From positions 7,802,501 through 7,866,500 of the forward strand of contig JAFREQ010000012.1 of NCBI GenBank assembly GCA_025331565.1: a stretch of 64,000 bases of DNA, written 5' to 3'. This DNA comes from Holacanthus passer (taxonomy: Eukaryota; Chordata; Actinopteri; Pomacanthidae). Made by a program: the position numbers and the translations under genes. Under the pieces are notes generated by a model. That model saw only the letters and a list, made by a program, of their open reading frames with translations, made no database searches and had not been told where the DNA came from. Shown piece by piece: positions 47,061 to 60,415 of this stretch (its first letter is position 1; every line of letters starts with the position of its first letter).

Positions 47061-50000
47061 TAATCACATGATCAGCATCATCATCTGTCACTAATGTTTG
47101 CTTTTAAGTTTGGTGTAGATGCGTATTTTTACATTATTATTAATTTACTTGATTTGGGCACAACAACTAATATCTATTGTTTATGCAATAAACACATCTG
47201 GACCGGCTGAACTGAAGAAAGAAAGAAAACTAAACATTGCATCTACAATCTGCACTTTATTTGCAATGTACTAATATTCCAGGACTAAAATAAATGTAAA
47301 ATGTATTGCAAAGATATATGATGTTTTTAATGAACAGGGTGTGACTGTGTTTGGATTGTATGAAGTTTTTTTCTGTTGCACCACTGAAAACATACAGTAG
47401 ATGGCAACAATTCATTGTAACTCAAACAGACAGTATCAGTTCTCAGCTGAATTTTTCTCTCTTCACTTTACTGAGCATAAATTAGATGCTGGCTTGTTAG
47501 TGCCAGTCCAACAGGCTGGTGAAGCCAGAGGGAAGTGCTGCTAAAGACTAACATGACAATACTAGAGCTGTTCAACAGTGTTTAACAAAACAAACAAACC
47601 TTTTTCCTGAACGCTACTGAATGAGAAATTGTGCGAATTATACTCCACCAATTTGGTTTCTATGAAGAAACAGTGTACAGCACATTCAGTATATAAATAG
47701 TAAATGTGGTGGTAATGTGAGAAATATGGCCTGTATGTCAGTAGAAATGATAGAAGGGAAAAGCTTCCCGGCCGCCCTCTGGCTTAGTATCCACCATCTG
47801 GTTTCCTGTGAGTTGAAACCACATTCATTTACATCTTCTGCATCATTTCCACCATTAAAAGTCTCTGCTGATGTGCAGGCAAAGCTCAGAAAGCATCATC
47901 ACTGACTGTTATTCCACACTGCTGCACTGATGTTGTGATCATCCTCTCTCTTTCAGCCTGAAACCTGAAGGTAAACAGGAAAATGTCACCTGAAGTTCAG
48001 CTTAAACATAACACATAAACAGGAATATTAAAAATAAAACCCCAAAGCTAAAATCCACTCGATTAGCTGGCGATTCAGCCTGGAAATTCTCACATGAGCA
48101 AATACAATAATCTGTGCAAAGCCACAAATTTCCTTCTGTAATAATTTGTTAATGGATTCTGCAATGTAATTCCCCATCTTGTCATTCAGTGGCAGCTGCT
48201 GTGCTCTGTGACCTCTGTACCGCAGCAGTTGGTGAATCGTGGTGTGAGAAAATAAAAGCTGTTGAAACAATGACACTCCATACTATGAAATGAATAATGC
48301 TTTCGAATACTGACTAAATGTTTTCACGCAAATTTAAAGGTCATTACAAACTGTCTTTTAAAAAAGTAAACACTTTTTTGTACATTTTTACATTTCATTT
48401 GTGCATTGTTTTATTATTATTAGCGTTTCCTAGTAGTCTCATTAGCGTTTCCAACAGCGATAATACACAACACATGTGTACAGTACATGTGTTTTATGCC
48501 AAGGTTGGACTTTGTAGCTGGGGGCCCATCAATCTGATGGGGTCACTGCAATGAGAGATGACATTTATAAGACCACAAGTACCTTAACCTTTAATTTACA
48601 ATCAGTTGCAGAAAAGAACAAGTCTGCATATCTGTTAAACCTGTGTTAAAATGGACTCCAGCTTGATAAAAATCCAGTTATTATATGTGACAATTATCAG
48701 GTTATTGTAATATATGCTCAGCGTAATTAAGTGATTTTTCTAGTGAAATGCTCATATGCTCTGAAAGTGTTAATTTAGCTACATTATAGTTTATTTTTGA
48801 CACCATATTGTTGTGGTGATGTTGTGTTGGAGTTAAAAAGACGTCGGCTATTTACGTGTGCTGTGTCTTTTTTCTGCTGTGACCTATAATGTAAATCTAT
48901 AAACGTGCGGTGCGACACGCCATGTCAAGTAAATCAAAGACACATGATGACGTACTCAGTATAGATGTTACCGTCTCTCTTGGGAACATGTACGCCAATC
49001 CATCACTGACAGCCACATGCAGTCATCGTCCAATCGCATACCTCCATTTGCTTCAAAACAACCAGACCTCGGGAGCGACTGTCAGTCAGGACGGATTTAC
49101 TTCACTACACAGCAGAACATTTGGAACATAATTGCATCTCTGTCAGAAAAAAACAGGCATTGCTGGAATGTTTCAACATTAGCACTGTGCTCAGCAGACA
49201 CAGGAGAGACTGATTCTTTCAATATACTCATACCTCTTATAATCATGTGGTTTAGCTCGTTGCTCGTTGACTTGCAGGAGTCTTCTCTGCAGTGTTATGA
49301 CGAGTCTGTAACCTCTCAGCCTCCTGTTGTCACTGCATGCAGCCTCTTTATAAATGTAAATAAATGAGACTTTATAGGTCCTTTACATAACATAACCAGT
49401 CAGGCAATTCAATATACCAACCACTTCAACTATACATGCGCTTTGAGCAGTAAAGGTCTGCCTGGGCATACTTTTTGAAATTGACACGCTTTCAATAACA
49501 ATGGTTCACTTACAGAACAGTTAATCATTTCAAAGGTTGTGGTGCAAACTTTACTGGACAACATCGAAACGTCTCCATCCTCAGCACAGCTTGTTCCAGA
49601 GACTTTCAACTGACCAAGACGCTCCCTGAGTCACCTTTAAATATTAAATATTTGGTTAATGGTTTGTGTGTCTACAACCTGGGACACACAATAAAGAAAA
49701 TAAAGAGTGACTGAGTTATCACACTGAAACAGAAGTAAACTTGCTAAAGATCTACACAAAAAAACTAAAGGACTTACTAAAAATACTTAGTGTTATTGAC
49801 ACAATAACAAGCAGTGTACAATTTTTATTGCACACTCAGACAAGCAGCATCAACTTGGAGCAAAGTGTGCTGTGTACTTCTGAACAGAGATCATCACTTT
49901 GTTTTTCTTCCAGCTTGTAGAAATGGCTGAATATAGCAAGTGCTCACAGAGCCAAAGGCCTCGAGTTTGAGCCCTGTAATCTGTGATGTTTTTAGTGTCA

Positions 50001-51800
50001 TGCCAATCTGCTGCAAGGAAACATTATCACCCTACGAAACTTTTCAATTTAGAACATGTGCAGCCGCGAAAACATCCAAACAGTCTTTGCCAGCCTTTGA
50101 AATCGTGCCATCGCTTCACTCCGAGCAACCTGCTGGAGTCTTTTAAACTCTGCCACTGTCTCATCTCTAAGCTTGTAACGCTGTAAAATTAAGCTGTCAA
50201 AAACTCCATAACTGTTTTGTGTAGACTGCAGATATAATGGCCAATTAAAATAGCAGCCCAATACTAAAGTGACATCCTCTGCTTTTTTAAAAACGAAAGC
50301 AAGATCTGCTCCCGACTTAATTCCAACTGATTTTATTGCAGCAGTAGAAGCATTTCAATAATTTTGATGTTGAATGTTCTGAGACCTCTTCAATAACTTT
50401 GAAGATGGGAGTAACATGATAAATGTTCACCTTTACTGCTGCTGTGTCAGATGAAAGTGTCATGGTTGAGACTTTTTAAATTGCGAGGAAATGCACCGAG
50501 GAAGAGAGGGAATGGATGATCCATAACTCCGGACTCCTGTGGAGCCGACTGTCTCGTTCTCAGTCTCTCAAATAAGCCAATGCAGCTTCGCCGCTTTTGC
50601 TCATGAGTGGGTGGGAGTGAACGCATTTGATGTAGAAGGCTGTCAGATTGCAAAGGAATATTCACGTGCGGTATATACACCTGTCTCTTTGCTTTAGGAT
50701 TCATTCATTGGGGGAATGCAGAGTTCTCAAGCCAAGAAATTGCTTTCTGATCTGCTGTAATAATCCTGTACACTGTAGATGGAAAACCTAAGTGGTTATT
50801 AGCTGGGAGCTTCTCCTACATGTGTTGAGAGTTGACCACTCTCTTCCCAGGAGGTTTTAATTGCAATATGACACCTGCTTGTTTGATATATCCTCACAGT
50901 CCTTTTTTTGCAGATGTACAAATTGGACATCTTGACTAGAAATAAACAGACTGAAGATGTCTGACCGGCAGGAGAGTTTGGAGTACCTGCAACTTGCAAG
51001 ATGTTTGGAACAAGCCATGTTTGTCAAAAATGGGAGCCAGGGGAGTGTCGCTCAAATAGGACCGGATACAATATGCATGGTTGCGTAATGCCGGGTGAAA
51101 TGACCTGGACCTGATGGGGGCACAGTGGTTTGCTAGAGAGCATTTGAGGACAAGCTGCAGGACTCCTTCTGCAAGGTTGCTTCTGGACTTTGCCCTAGCT
51201 TAAAAAAAGGTGCTTTACATGATAGGGTCCTTTAAAGAGTAACTTCAGAGCACTGCTATATAATTGATGTCAACCTTAAATTGGTAGCTTTAAACACTGA
51301 ACCCACAGTGTGACACAAAATAAAATTAGATATTTTTGCAGCTTATAAAACACATTTGTTATCTGTCTGCTTTACTGTGCAGGTAGGAAAAAAAAACTCA
51401 TTTCCACCTCATCAAAAAGATTGGAGTCTTCAGGCGAGCTGTCTGTAGTCGTGCCAAATTAAAGTGTGCAAACCGCAGAGATCAAACATGTTAAGAGAGA
51501 GGAATCTGAAAAATAAAGACTTACAACAAAGAGACGGTCTGAAGGGAACACATAAAGAAGTGAAGCATTCTCCACTTGCAGGAAAGCAAGGAGACAGCGA
51601 GACAGGCAAAACATTTAAACCATTAAAATCTCACTAGTGTTGTGACAGTCTGGTAAATAGGTAAATATAAAAAGTAATGGATAGCTGGATATGAACAACA
51701 AGACAACAACGGTCTATAGCTTTTTGCCACTTAGCACTAAATACAGCTGAAGCTTATAGGAATTTGAAACATGTTGCAAGTAATTATATTTGAGAGATTA
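47061..51800. other. spacer, nothing recognised
   Basis: AT-rich DNA. Frames on both strands up to about 116 codons were examined without finding a domain, codon bias or splice pattern. Confidence 0.45.
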
Positions 51801-51810
51801 TGATTTTAAC

Positions 51811-52125
51811 TTTGATGGCACTAAAATAAAAGTCATGGGATCATCAAATATATTACAATTAATCCTGAGTGGAAGATGAATGTCTGAATCAAATGCAATA
51901 GCAATCTGTCTAATAGCTGTTGAAAGATTTGAGTGAACCCTATTGTGACATTGGAGGAAAAGTCAGGGCATCACCAAAGTTATTCATCCTCTGGGAACCA
52001 TGTTTGTACAACATTTCATAGCAATCCACTTAATAGTTGAGAAAATATTTCAGTCTGGACTGAAGTGGTGGACCGACCATCTAGCAGACTAGCACTACCA
52101 TTTCTAGAGCCACGCCGCAAGTGCA
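51811..52125. repeat. two adjacent copies of a dispersed fish repeat
   Basis: Unit 1 (51811-51925) and unit 2 (about 51955-52120) share the order 'AAAGTCA(T/G)GG.ATCA ... TTCATCCT..GGGAACCATG ... TTTCATAGCAATCCA ... AATAGTTG ... ATTTCAGTCTGGACT', unit 1 being more decayed. A third copy is at 63826-63996. Confidence 0.65.
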
Positions 52126-54480
52126 CCTAAAAACCAAATTAAATAAGAATTAAACTTAAGTCGGTCCATTGGAGCAAAGTCATATTTTGCAGGTGCAGCT
52201 GTTTGATTCAGATCAGCCAATTAAAACAACCTTTATATGAATATGCAGATGCTCCTGAATGATGCCCAAAATGCCATGATCATTTCAGATAGCCCTGATC
52301 AACCCCATTATCATGCGCAATGAGGCTGAAGCCATTCTCATGGAAATTTGACTCTCTCTCCTTTTCTGCCTGAAATCAGTCAATGGGCCATGTGGAGCCT
52401 TGAGAGGACGAGGAACAGCACCACCCAAAGCTGCTGTCTCAGTCTTCACTGGTGCAGGAGGAATGACGCAAGCTCAATGAAAAGCTCACGTTTCTATTAT
52501 TTAAAAGTTTCTGAAAGTGCACTGTTCTGGGCTTCTGTCTCGAGAGCATATTCACACAACTTGCTGGTGCTGTGTTCAATGGAAAGTGGAAACTAAAATT
52601 ACAACAATCTTTTCCTTTTGTGTTTCTCTTCTTTTATCTCTCTCTTTGGGAAATTAACTGCAACAGTCTTTGAATTTGTAATGTGGATTTGATGGGATGT
52701 GCTGTCAGCAGTGCAAATATGACATCAATAAATGACATCGATAAAATATGCCTGTAGGTATATGTGGCTGGCATAACAATGACACCAGATGTCTTTAGAA
52801 GCTCAGGACATCAATCCACAAATGTACTTTTTTTTACCCATCCTCACAAGTCACATTCATCAGAAACCTTGCGATGGCCTTGCCTCTCCTTCTTTTCACA
52901 GCCCCCGAAGGACAAGAGAAAGCTCATCTCTAAATGTATTGTGGTTTCTAATGATACCAGCTATTATCACATGTGTGGAATTGATGCCACCACTCTTTCA
53001 AGAGAGCTCCTCTTGGTGAAAACAGCAGTGATACAACCTTGTTTACAGCTTCATCCCTGCAATCACATGACACGTCCTGCCTGTATTGAGCCAACAGAGC
53101 TGTGATCCGTTTGGAGGTCGATTGGAGCCTGGTGGCACCTGGAAAAACGCCGTTCCTCGCTGTCCTCTGAAGGCTGTAGGGACCACAGCCAGCGCGAGAG
53201 GAGGTGGCTGCAGCGTTGGTCCTCACTTCTGCTTTTTGGGCTGATTAATCTCACTGTGATGTCTGGTTAACAACGCTGTCTCTCAACCAGGATCTAATGA
53301 GGGTTTTGGTTTGCAGGCGGCCTTCTCTCATTGAACGCTTTGCCTTTGACATTCTGTCACTTGGTTGTCTTCTCTATACAGAATAATATGGATATAATGC
53401 ACATGCTCAATAACCCTCTTTGTATTAGAAATGCTTATTAATTCGTGTGGCTTATACAGAATTTATTTGCTGGTATATTTTTCTTATCCCAAGAATGCCC
53501 TTATCTGTCATTTTTTCAACATTTTACTACTATTAATCAAGCTGTTGACATTGTTGAAATATTAATTTCATCTTTCTCTTTTCTGTATCATGCTACTGTT
53601 CGATGCTGCAACAACCCAGTTTCGTTACACTCATCATCAAAGTTTCATCTTATCATCTTATGTTTGGTGCCCTGGGAGGTTCCATCAATCCTGGATTTGC
53701 AGAAACTCGATCATATAATCCCCTCTCTTCTCTCCAGAGCTTTACCCAGCTATTTGTATTTCCTAAACTGGGTATTGCTTCCTGCACCAGACACTCATTA
53801 AATCAAATCTCCCCTCCTCCTCTTCAGCTTTGCAGAACCTGAGGACCCTTTGATCATAATCTTTCCCTGATTCAGAGACGGATGACTCTGACCAGACCCA
53901 TTCTTCATAGCGATCTTTGAAAGTGGCTGAATTATTGAAGTGGGATAAAGCTGTATTGGTGCAAAGCACTGTGCAACAATACCTGTCAGTACACTACCTG
54001 CACTGAGCCTAGTGATAGTCCTTCAAGTTATTGCCTGGTCGGTCTTAATAAGGATGCTAACTCAAATGCTATCATCCAGTGACAATCTTAAACTGCTGAA
54101 GCTTTCTGCATGAAGAGTGAAGGCCTGAATCGCTTCTCCGTCTTTATCTCTTTCTTTTCTACTCTCTTGCTTTTTTGACCTCACTTTCCAACGCCCTCCG
54201 GAGGGGTTATGGTCACTGCACCCGCCTCAGCTCATTAGATCAATTTCACTCGCTCACAGGAGCAACTGGTGACTCCATTTCAGCTCTGTGTCTGTCGTCT
54301 CTTTTTTTCCACCTGGGAATAGGTGTTACACACAGTGGAGCTGCTGTAACACCCTGCTGGGCCTTCCTCCTGTCATTATAAATGATGCAGTGGCTCTTTA
54401 CCATCTTTGATTTTCTTTTTCTCAGTGAATCATCTGACGCTCACTAGACAGTAGATATCAATATTTCCAGTAATGTGAAT
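52126..54480. other. spacer, nothing recognised
   Basis: No supported exon. Scattered frames of 60-118 codons without family resemblance. Confidence 0.45.
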
Positions 54481-54612
54481 TCACCCCTTGAGTCTGTTTA
54501 CTTCTTTATTATATCTTGCTTGTATTTTTTATCTTGCTTTTTTATTGATGCACTATCCCTGTTGCTGCTGTAACACAAATTTCCCTGCTGTGGGATTAAT
54601 AAAGGATTATGT
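54481..54612 (+). mobile_element. 3' tail of a Rex-like LINE
   Basis: GTTGCTGCTGTAACACAAAT, then TTCCCTGCTGTGGGATTAAT and AAAGGATTATGTTACC at the 3' terminus. It shares its core with the minus-strand tail at 28795. No coding part remains. Confidence 0.5.
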
Positions 54613-57600
54613 TACCTGATCTTTATACTCACAAATCAGTAGCTACAGCCACATCGTAATCAATATAGTGATTTTTAAAAACGTCAATTCACGTAAGCCA
54701 CATCATTTCCCTTCAAGACACCAACACTAAAACCTTCCTTTAATTCATTGCTTTGGTTACAATTACACTACAGAAATAGGTAGTAGAAAAAAGCAATTTA
54801 TAAAAACTTTTAGACTTTGTGAAAAATCTCTTTGGCTGGTCTTTAGCTTTAGGTTTGCTTTAGCTTTTTAAAACTTGGTCTTTAATCGCTCTCCAATGGA
54901 CTATTTGACCACTAACCTTTGAAGAACACAAAGCATTTTCAGCTGACTTGGATTATGTAGAAACCTTTATTAATTATCAATTTATATTCCTTAAGATGAC
55001 TTGCTAACTTTTGTTGATAAGATATTAGACGGAAAATTTTATTACAACTTTATCAATGACTTTCGGACCCAAGAGTTATTCTTATTAATGGCTTGAAGCT
55101 GATTTTTAATGCAGTAGTAAATTATTTATCAACCATTCATAAAGACTATGTCATTAGCGACAACTAAAAGCACTTTGTAAAGGGAATGCCTCATTAAAAA
55201 ATTCTTACTCACCAGTGCCGTTGCCAAAGCTACTTCTGTGAAATAAGATTGGAAATATCCTGATCATTTGCAGGTGGAAACAAAGCACCAGGAAATAATT
55301 TGCTATAAATATAGCTAATGCAAATATTTTACAGAAATTACAGGGAATTAAATACTATTAATGTTTTATTTTGTAGTCTCAGTTTGTGCAGAAACACGAA
55401 AGTCAGATATAGGGCTGACTGAACCACGTACAGAGAAATAATAGCATTCAATATTGATGTTTGACATGAAATTTGCATGAAGCACTTCATCTTTCACCAC
55501 TGAAGGAATTGAATATCCTGCTGCTCAGATGAAACTAAGAATTACCAGTCTGGTTAAAGAGCAGCCCAATGGCCATCTCTCAAAGTCAGATTATTAACAC
55601 AGATTTAGACACGAGCTTCTCCTACTAACAGACTGACACCAGCCCCTGAATGCAACCTTGTTCACTGTTGACACTTTATTACCTTGTTTCGAAAGCAAAG
55701 TGTCCTTGCGGGCTACAGATCACTGTTTATTTCATTTCATCATTTTGTTGAGAAAGCACATGCAGTGTCCTTGCTGTCTGAATGCTGATGCAAACATCTG
55801 TCCTTCAGGTCTGTCCACCGTGAAAGCAGCAGACCTCCCAGACGTTGACAAATAGCAGAATTACAGAAGTGGTCGCCTTTGCACTTTCAGGGAGAATTCA
55901 AATGGAAATTAGGCAGCTGTTTCCTTGACGACCACATTTTACCAATTTAGATTATTTTCTTCTTTTTTCTGTCACACTGATCACTGAGGTCCTCTCGCTC
56001 ACAACTTCTAGTCTCTCTTGTCTCCAGTCACTGCAAATGCACTTTTCTTTCTTCTTTCAACATCTATACTCAAACTCATCTCTCATCTCTGTTTTTTCAT
56101 CTCTTCATACCTTCTTGTTCTTTTTCTTCTCTCAGACCTTTGTCAATATGTAGCTCATTCAGTCATCTCTCTGATAGTCAGCTGGCCCGGTCGATATTTC
56201 TTCCTTTTGCTGCCTTGATCTCCATTTATATAGTAGCTCTCAGAGTGGATGCCATCACATTGATCTGGTGGACAGTATATAACCTACAGATTCCTGCACA
56301 CTTTGACAATTACAAACAGGTTTTAAAAGTTGACACACTGTCATCAGGGGATTTTCCAGATGAAAGTCAAAACCATTTTCACTCTTTTAGCAGGTTTCTG
56401 TTTAGCGAATCACAGTGAATGCTGCTGATCATCTGCCACTCCAACAGTCATGTGTATAATTAGATGTGATCTGTGCCTCTTTGCAGAGTTACATAAGCCT
56501 TTCCCCCCTCCTTGTTTGCTCATGCGAGTAACATCTTTTAACTGTGTGTTTAGGTAATAATCGTGTTTGTACATTTTTGTGACTGTGTGTCTGTCTGGGC
56601 ATGCGCATGCATGCGTGTGGGTTTGAGAATGAGCGGCTCCTCTCTGGCATGTTGTACTCTCTTCCATCTCATTTCACACCTTTCTGACACCCACCCCCAT
56701 ATTACACCTTCACTGTGAATTAGTGCAGATATTCTGCGACCCTTGAGAAAATTGTGCAGTGACAACAACAATAATAAGGACAGTTGCTGTGTCACTGAGA
56801 TGAAACCCGGAGTCTCTGGAAGCTGGCATGTTGAGGACAACCATACTGTAAAAACCTGGGATTCAGAGGAAAGCAGATATAGAAATACATAAATATTTTC
56901 TTATTTTCTCTGTCATTCTCTATTTCTGTACCTGTTTAGATTCATTTCCTGTGATTGATGGGGAAAAATCAATACCTAAACCGTCCACCAATTAGACGAC
57001 CAGTTCAAACCTGTGCCGCTGTGTTGACAGTCCAGACTGTCTGTGCTTCAGTCAGTTTGAGTTTCAACCTTCCTCTTAAGGATACTTTTTCGTTTCGCAC
57101 TGTGTAGTCACCCTATTTCTTTCCCTTGAGCATCATTTAAATCAATATAACAAGCGGATTGAATATAAATATCTGGCTTGCTGCATCACCACTTGGCTCC
57201 GCTCTGCACAGCAATTCTTTTCATAGCATTGTTATAATTTATGAGTGGCACAGAGAGCATACAGCATGACAAGACGTGAATTGGCTTTGTGTGGGTCAAG
57301 GACAGAAGCTCTGCCATCGCACATAACCCCCAGTGGATGACGGCCGTGACTAACACTGCTCTTTCAAAAGAGGAGCTGCCTCAGACCTTGACGTGAAGAG
57401 GAACCTAAAAAAAAAAAAAAAAATAGATGTCAGTCTCTCCAAACAGCCTCTTCTGTATTTTGTTGTGTTGCCTTCATTCAGTCATCATTACATCACATCA
57501 GTGCCCCTCAAACAGAAACAGTGAATAAGACACATTAATCCTCCCTCAGCCTTATTTCTGAGGACGCTCTGCTATTGTCCACAGTTATTACAATTATTTT

Positions 57601-59024
57601 ATAACCGACACAATATGCGTTGCAGGTACAAACATTTTCAATGGATGCTGCCGTCTCTGTCTCGTCACATCCAAACAGTGCTGGCTGCCTCCGCCAGATG
57701 GAAATCAGAAAACTAATCAAGTCCTAGACCCAGACAAATCGCTGTTGCATAACTAATTGTCAACTGAAACTGCTGAACCTCTGCCCGTTATTGCCGAGTA
57801 CCACTGTGCCAGAGAAAAAACAAAAACAGATGAAAATAACATCTTGAGAGAGGTACTTCTTTTTTAGCAGCTATAGCTACTGAGTGTACATATCTGTCAA
57901 TCACAGCTATCATGCCCAGGGAGGTCACGTGTTGAAAATGATTAGCACTGCAATCAGGGAGAAGACTCCACAGTTTAAATTAGGAATGATTTATTACTTT
58001 GCTAATGATGCTAAGAAAGAAAAAAAAGTGGATGATTTGACAAGCATCAGTAACTTTGCAATCAGAGGAGCTCTGAGTTGTTTGAAGTGATAAACTATCA
58101 GTGCGACTAATTAATTTCTCATAAACCATTCAAGCAACTCTAAATGAATTCAATATTTATAACATATTATTATTGTTATTTATTGCATGAGGTGTGCATT
58201 TAAGTGTCAGTGTGTATTCATCCTGTGTGCAGCTGTAAAGAAAACCCCGTACACCACCTTTTATGAGACAGACTCATAAAAGCCAGAGAATCTAATTTTC
58301 GTGCTTGGTCATTTATAATTTTACACTCACTCTCAACCCTTCCACTGCCCAATTACAATCACATGAATGTTTTGCAAGGAAAAGGGAAGAAGAGGTGTGT
58401 GTGTGTGTGAATTTAATCCTCAAATAAGGCACAGTATTCAAGGTGGTGGTGGTGAGGAAGGAGGCTCAACCATGCTTTTTATTTGATACAATAGCATTAA
58501 AAGAATTGTATCAGCACCAGTATCTCGAAACACAACCCTGTTTCCTGGAAAATACATTTATGTACAACTAATTTGCAACAGAAAATACAATTTGAGGGAA
58601 AGTTAATGTCAACTGGATTACTTTTTTTTCTATAGCTTATTATGTTGATACTGAAAAAATGCTCATCCAGGCAGCGACTACATGTTACCACAATGCAATT
58701 GGAAAAACAATATTTTACTGCATGAACTTAATTTCTAGGAGGCAGGGTTGCAAAACAATATATTTATTGCAAACATAAAAAATAATGAAAATACAACCAC
58801 CAATTCTCTTTATACTGATGAGCATGAGCACTGCAATATTTTCACGACCGAAAACAAATGAAAAAAATCTAATTGCGTGATGAGAAAAGGGTGAAACATC
58901 CTCCCGTTGTCTCCTGAGCAAAAATGGAAAAATACATAACTTGTCCCATTTTCTTCCCTATAATAGTTTTCATACAGTCCCTAAATCCTAAACTTTATAC
59001 AAATCCTGCCACAACCAGCTCTTC
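54613..59024. other. spacer, nothing recognised
   Basis: A poly(A) run at about 57408-57423 and otherwise AT-rich DNA with no supported exon on either strand. Confidence 0.45.
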
Positions 59025-59380
59025 ATCGCAACGAGAGCCGTTTCTTGCTATATGCGGACTACGCAAATACATGGGGCCTCCAAGCCACCAGGGGGCCCCA
59101 AAGCTGCATGTTCAGCCTCATCTGAGGAGAATTAAAATGACCTGTCTTTATCTGTATCTCATGTATTTATTATATCCCTTATATGCTTAAAAAATAAATG
59201 TAGGATGTAAATAAAATAAACTGCAATGATAAGCTGTGGCTGGTGTTTCTGTGACATAATTAAGTCATAATCGTTGGACTGCGCTGTCACCCAGTGAGTG
59301 ACGACCACGTTACCATGGGAATGATTGACAGCTACCCATCATTCCCGTTAGTGAGCATATTAAATAAGGCAAACACCGTA

Positions 59381-59466
59381 ATGGCATCTAAAAGAAATTA
59401 TTCTAGTGGAACAGAAAAACGGAAGAAGAAGACAACGGAGGAAGAAAAACGTACAAAGGATAAAGG
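59381..59466 (+). pseudogene. first exon of a hAT (ZMYM6-like) transposase, rest missing
   Basis: ATG at 59381 opens MASKRNYSSGTEKRKKK and then a basic, Glu-rich stretch ending TKDKG at a good donor (AAAG|GTAAGG). This is the typical N-terminus of hAT proteins of the zinc-finger MYM/TTF type. No BED/TTF finger or catalytic domain follows within the element, so it is a truncated relic. The alternative, a domesticated gene continuing beyond 64000, is less likely given the TIR and target duplication that close the element. Confidence 0.55.
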
Positions 59467-60129
59467 TAAGGCATTAGTTCGTGATATGGGTGGATGTGGG
59501 AGGGGTAACGCCGAGTTTTTAGCAAGTTTGTTTATTTGTCCCGCTAGCTAGCTAGCTCGGCTAGCCGCCTCGGATAAATGTTAGTTAGCTGGCGAGAATT
59601 TGTTCGTCATCAACCCAGCTTTAGTGTTTGCTTCATGAAAGTTGTCTAAAATAAAATGAACATGTCACATGTGAAAGGACTGTGCTGTCCTGCCATGGGA
59701 CTAACTGACTGACTGACTGAACCCAGAGCCATTTATTCAGTTTCTAGCAGGGAGGGAGTGTTGTTGTTGTCGTCTGCTCTGTCATCGTCCAGTGGAAGTT
59801 GTCTCTCAGATATTTAACACTTAATATTACTTTAGGATTACTTATGATTAAGTTATTAAGTTATGTATGTATGTATTTATAGGCCTCTAATTAGAAGTGT
59901 GCTACTGCTTTATAAATAAGACTATTTTAGACTACTATATTGTTGATTATTTTGGCAGTGGATCATTTATCTTTGTTTTATTACTTAAACAAGTACAATG
60001 TGTAAATTAATGCAGAAGCCTCTTTAAAGTGACAACATTGTATTTGGGTACATGCTTTATAGGGGCACTGTACATTACAATGTTTAATATAAAAACAGAT
60101 TAGGAATTTCTGTATTAGTGCAACATCAC

Positions 60130-60305
60130 TGCAAGCACTGAATGTGATGAGTGTGGACACGCCTACCATCTCCTGGATTACTGACTACCTGACAGACAGA
60201 CCACAGTTTGTCCGATTGGGCAGCACTCTGTCTGATACGCTGGTGAGTAGCACAGGAGCTCCACAGGGGACTGTTCTGTCTCCATTTCTGTTCAACTGTA
60301 GCTGC
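60130..60305 (+). mobile_element. LINE reverse transcriptase fragment (Rex1/CR1-like) inside the hAT remnant
   Basis: The frame reads WITDYLTDRPQFVRLG and TGAPQGTVLSPFLF, the RT segment before the catalytic YADD in CR1/Rex1-like LINEs. It starts and stops abruptly on both sides. Confidence 0.75.
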
Positions 60306-60415
60306 TACAACACAAGAATTTCCCAGTTTGGTACAAATAAAGTAACAAACTAGGGCCCCCCAAAAAGCATCTTGCATAGGGCCCCCACAAAGCTAGAAAC
60401 TGCCCTGATTGCAAC

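Larger units (their letters stand above)
59033..60407 (+). mobile_element. hAT-type DNA transposon remnant with TIRs and 8-bp TSD
   Basis: Flanking 8-mers ATCGCAAC (59025-59032) and ATTGCAAC (60408-60415) differ at one base, the size expected for hAT target duplications. The left terminus (GCCGTTTCTTGCTATATGCG) matches the reverse complement of the right terminus (GGCAGTTTCTAGCTTTGTGG) imperfectly over about 30 bases. Inside are a transposase first exon (59381-59466), GCTAGC-rich sequence, the 'GGGGGCCCC' phrases common in these elements, and a LINE piece near 60130-60300. At 1.375 kb it lacks most of a transposase. Confidence 0.7.

Noticed and set aside
50049..50704. Minus-strand frames suggestive of a retroelement gag or pseudogene (KLRDETVAEFKRLQQ)
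   Set aside because: Short, separated by stops, and not matched to any family I could name.
59294..59551. Longer 85-codon version of the hAT exon starting at 59294
   Set aside because: The family N-terminus begins at ATG 59381 and a good donor at 59467 ends the exon; the extensions at both ends are not conserved-looking.
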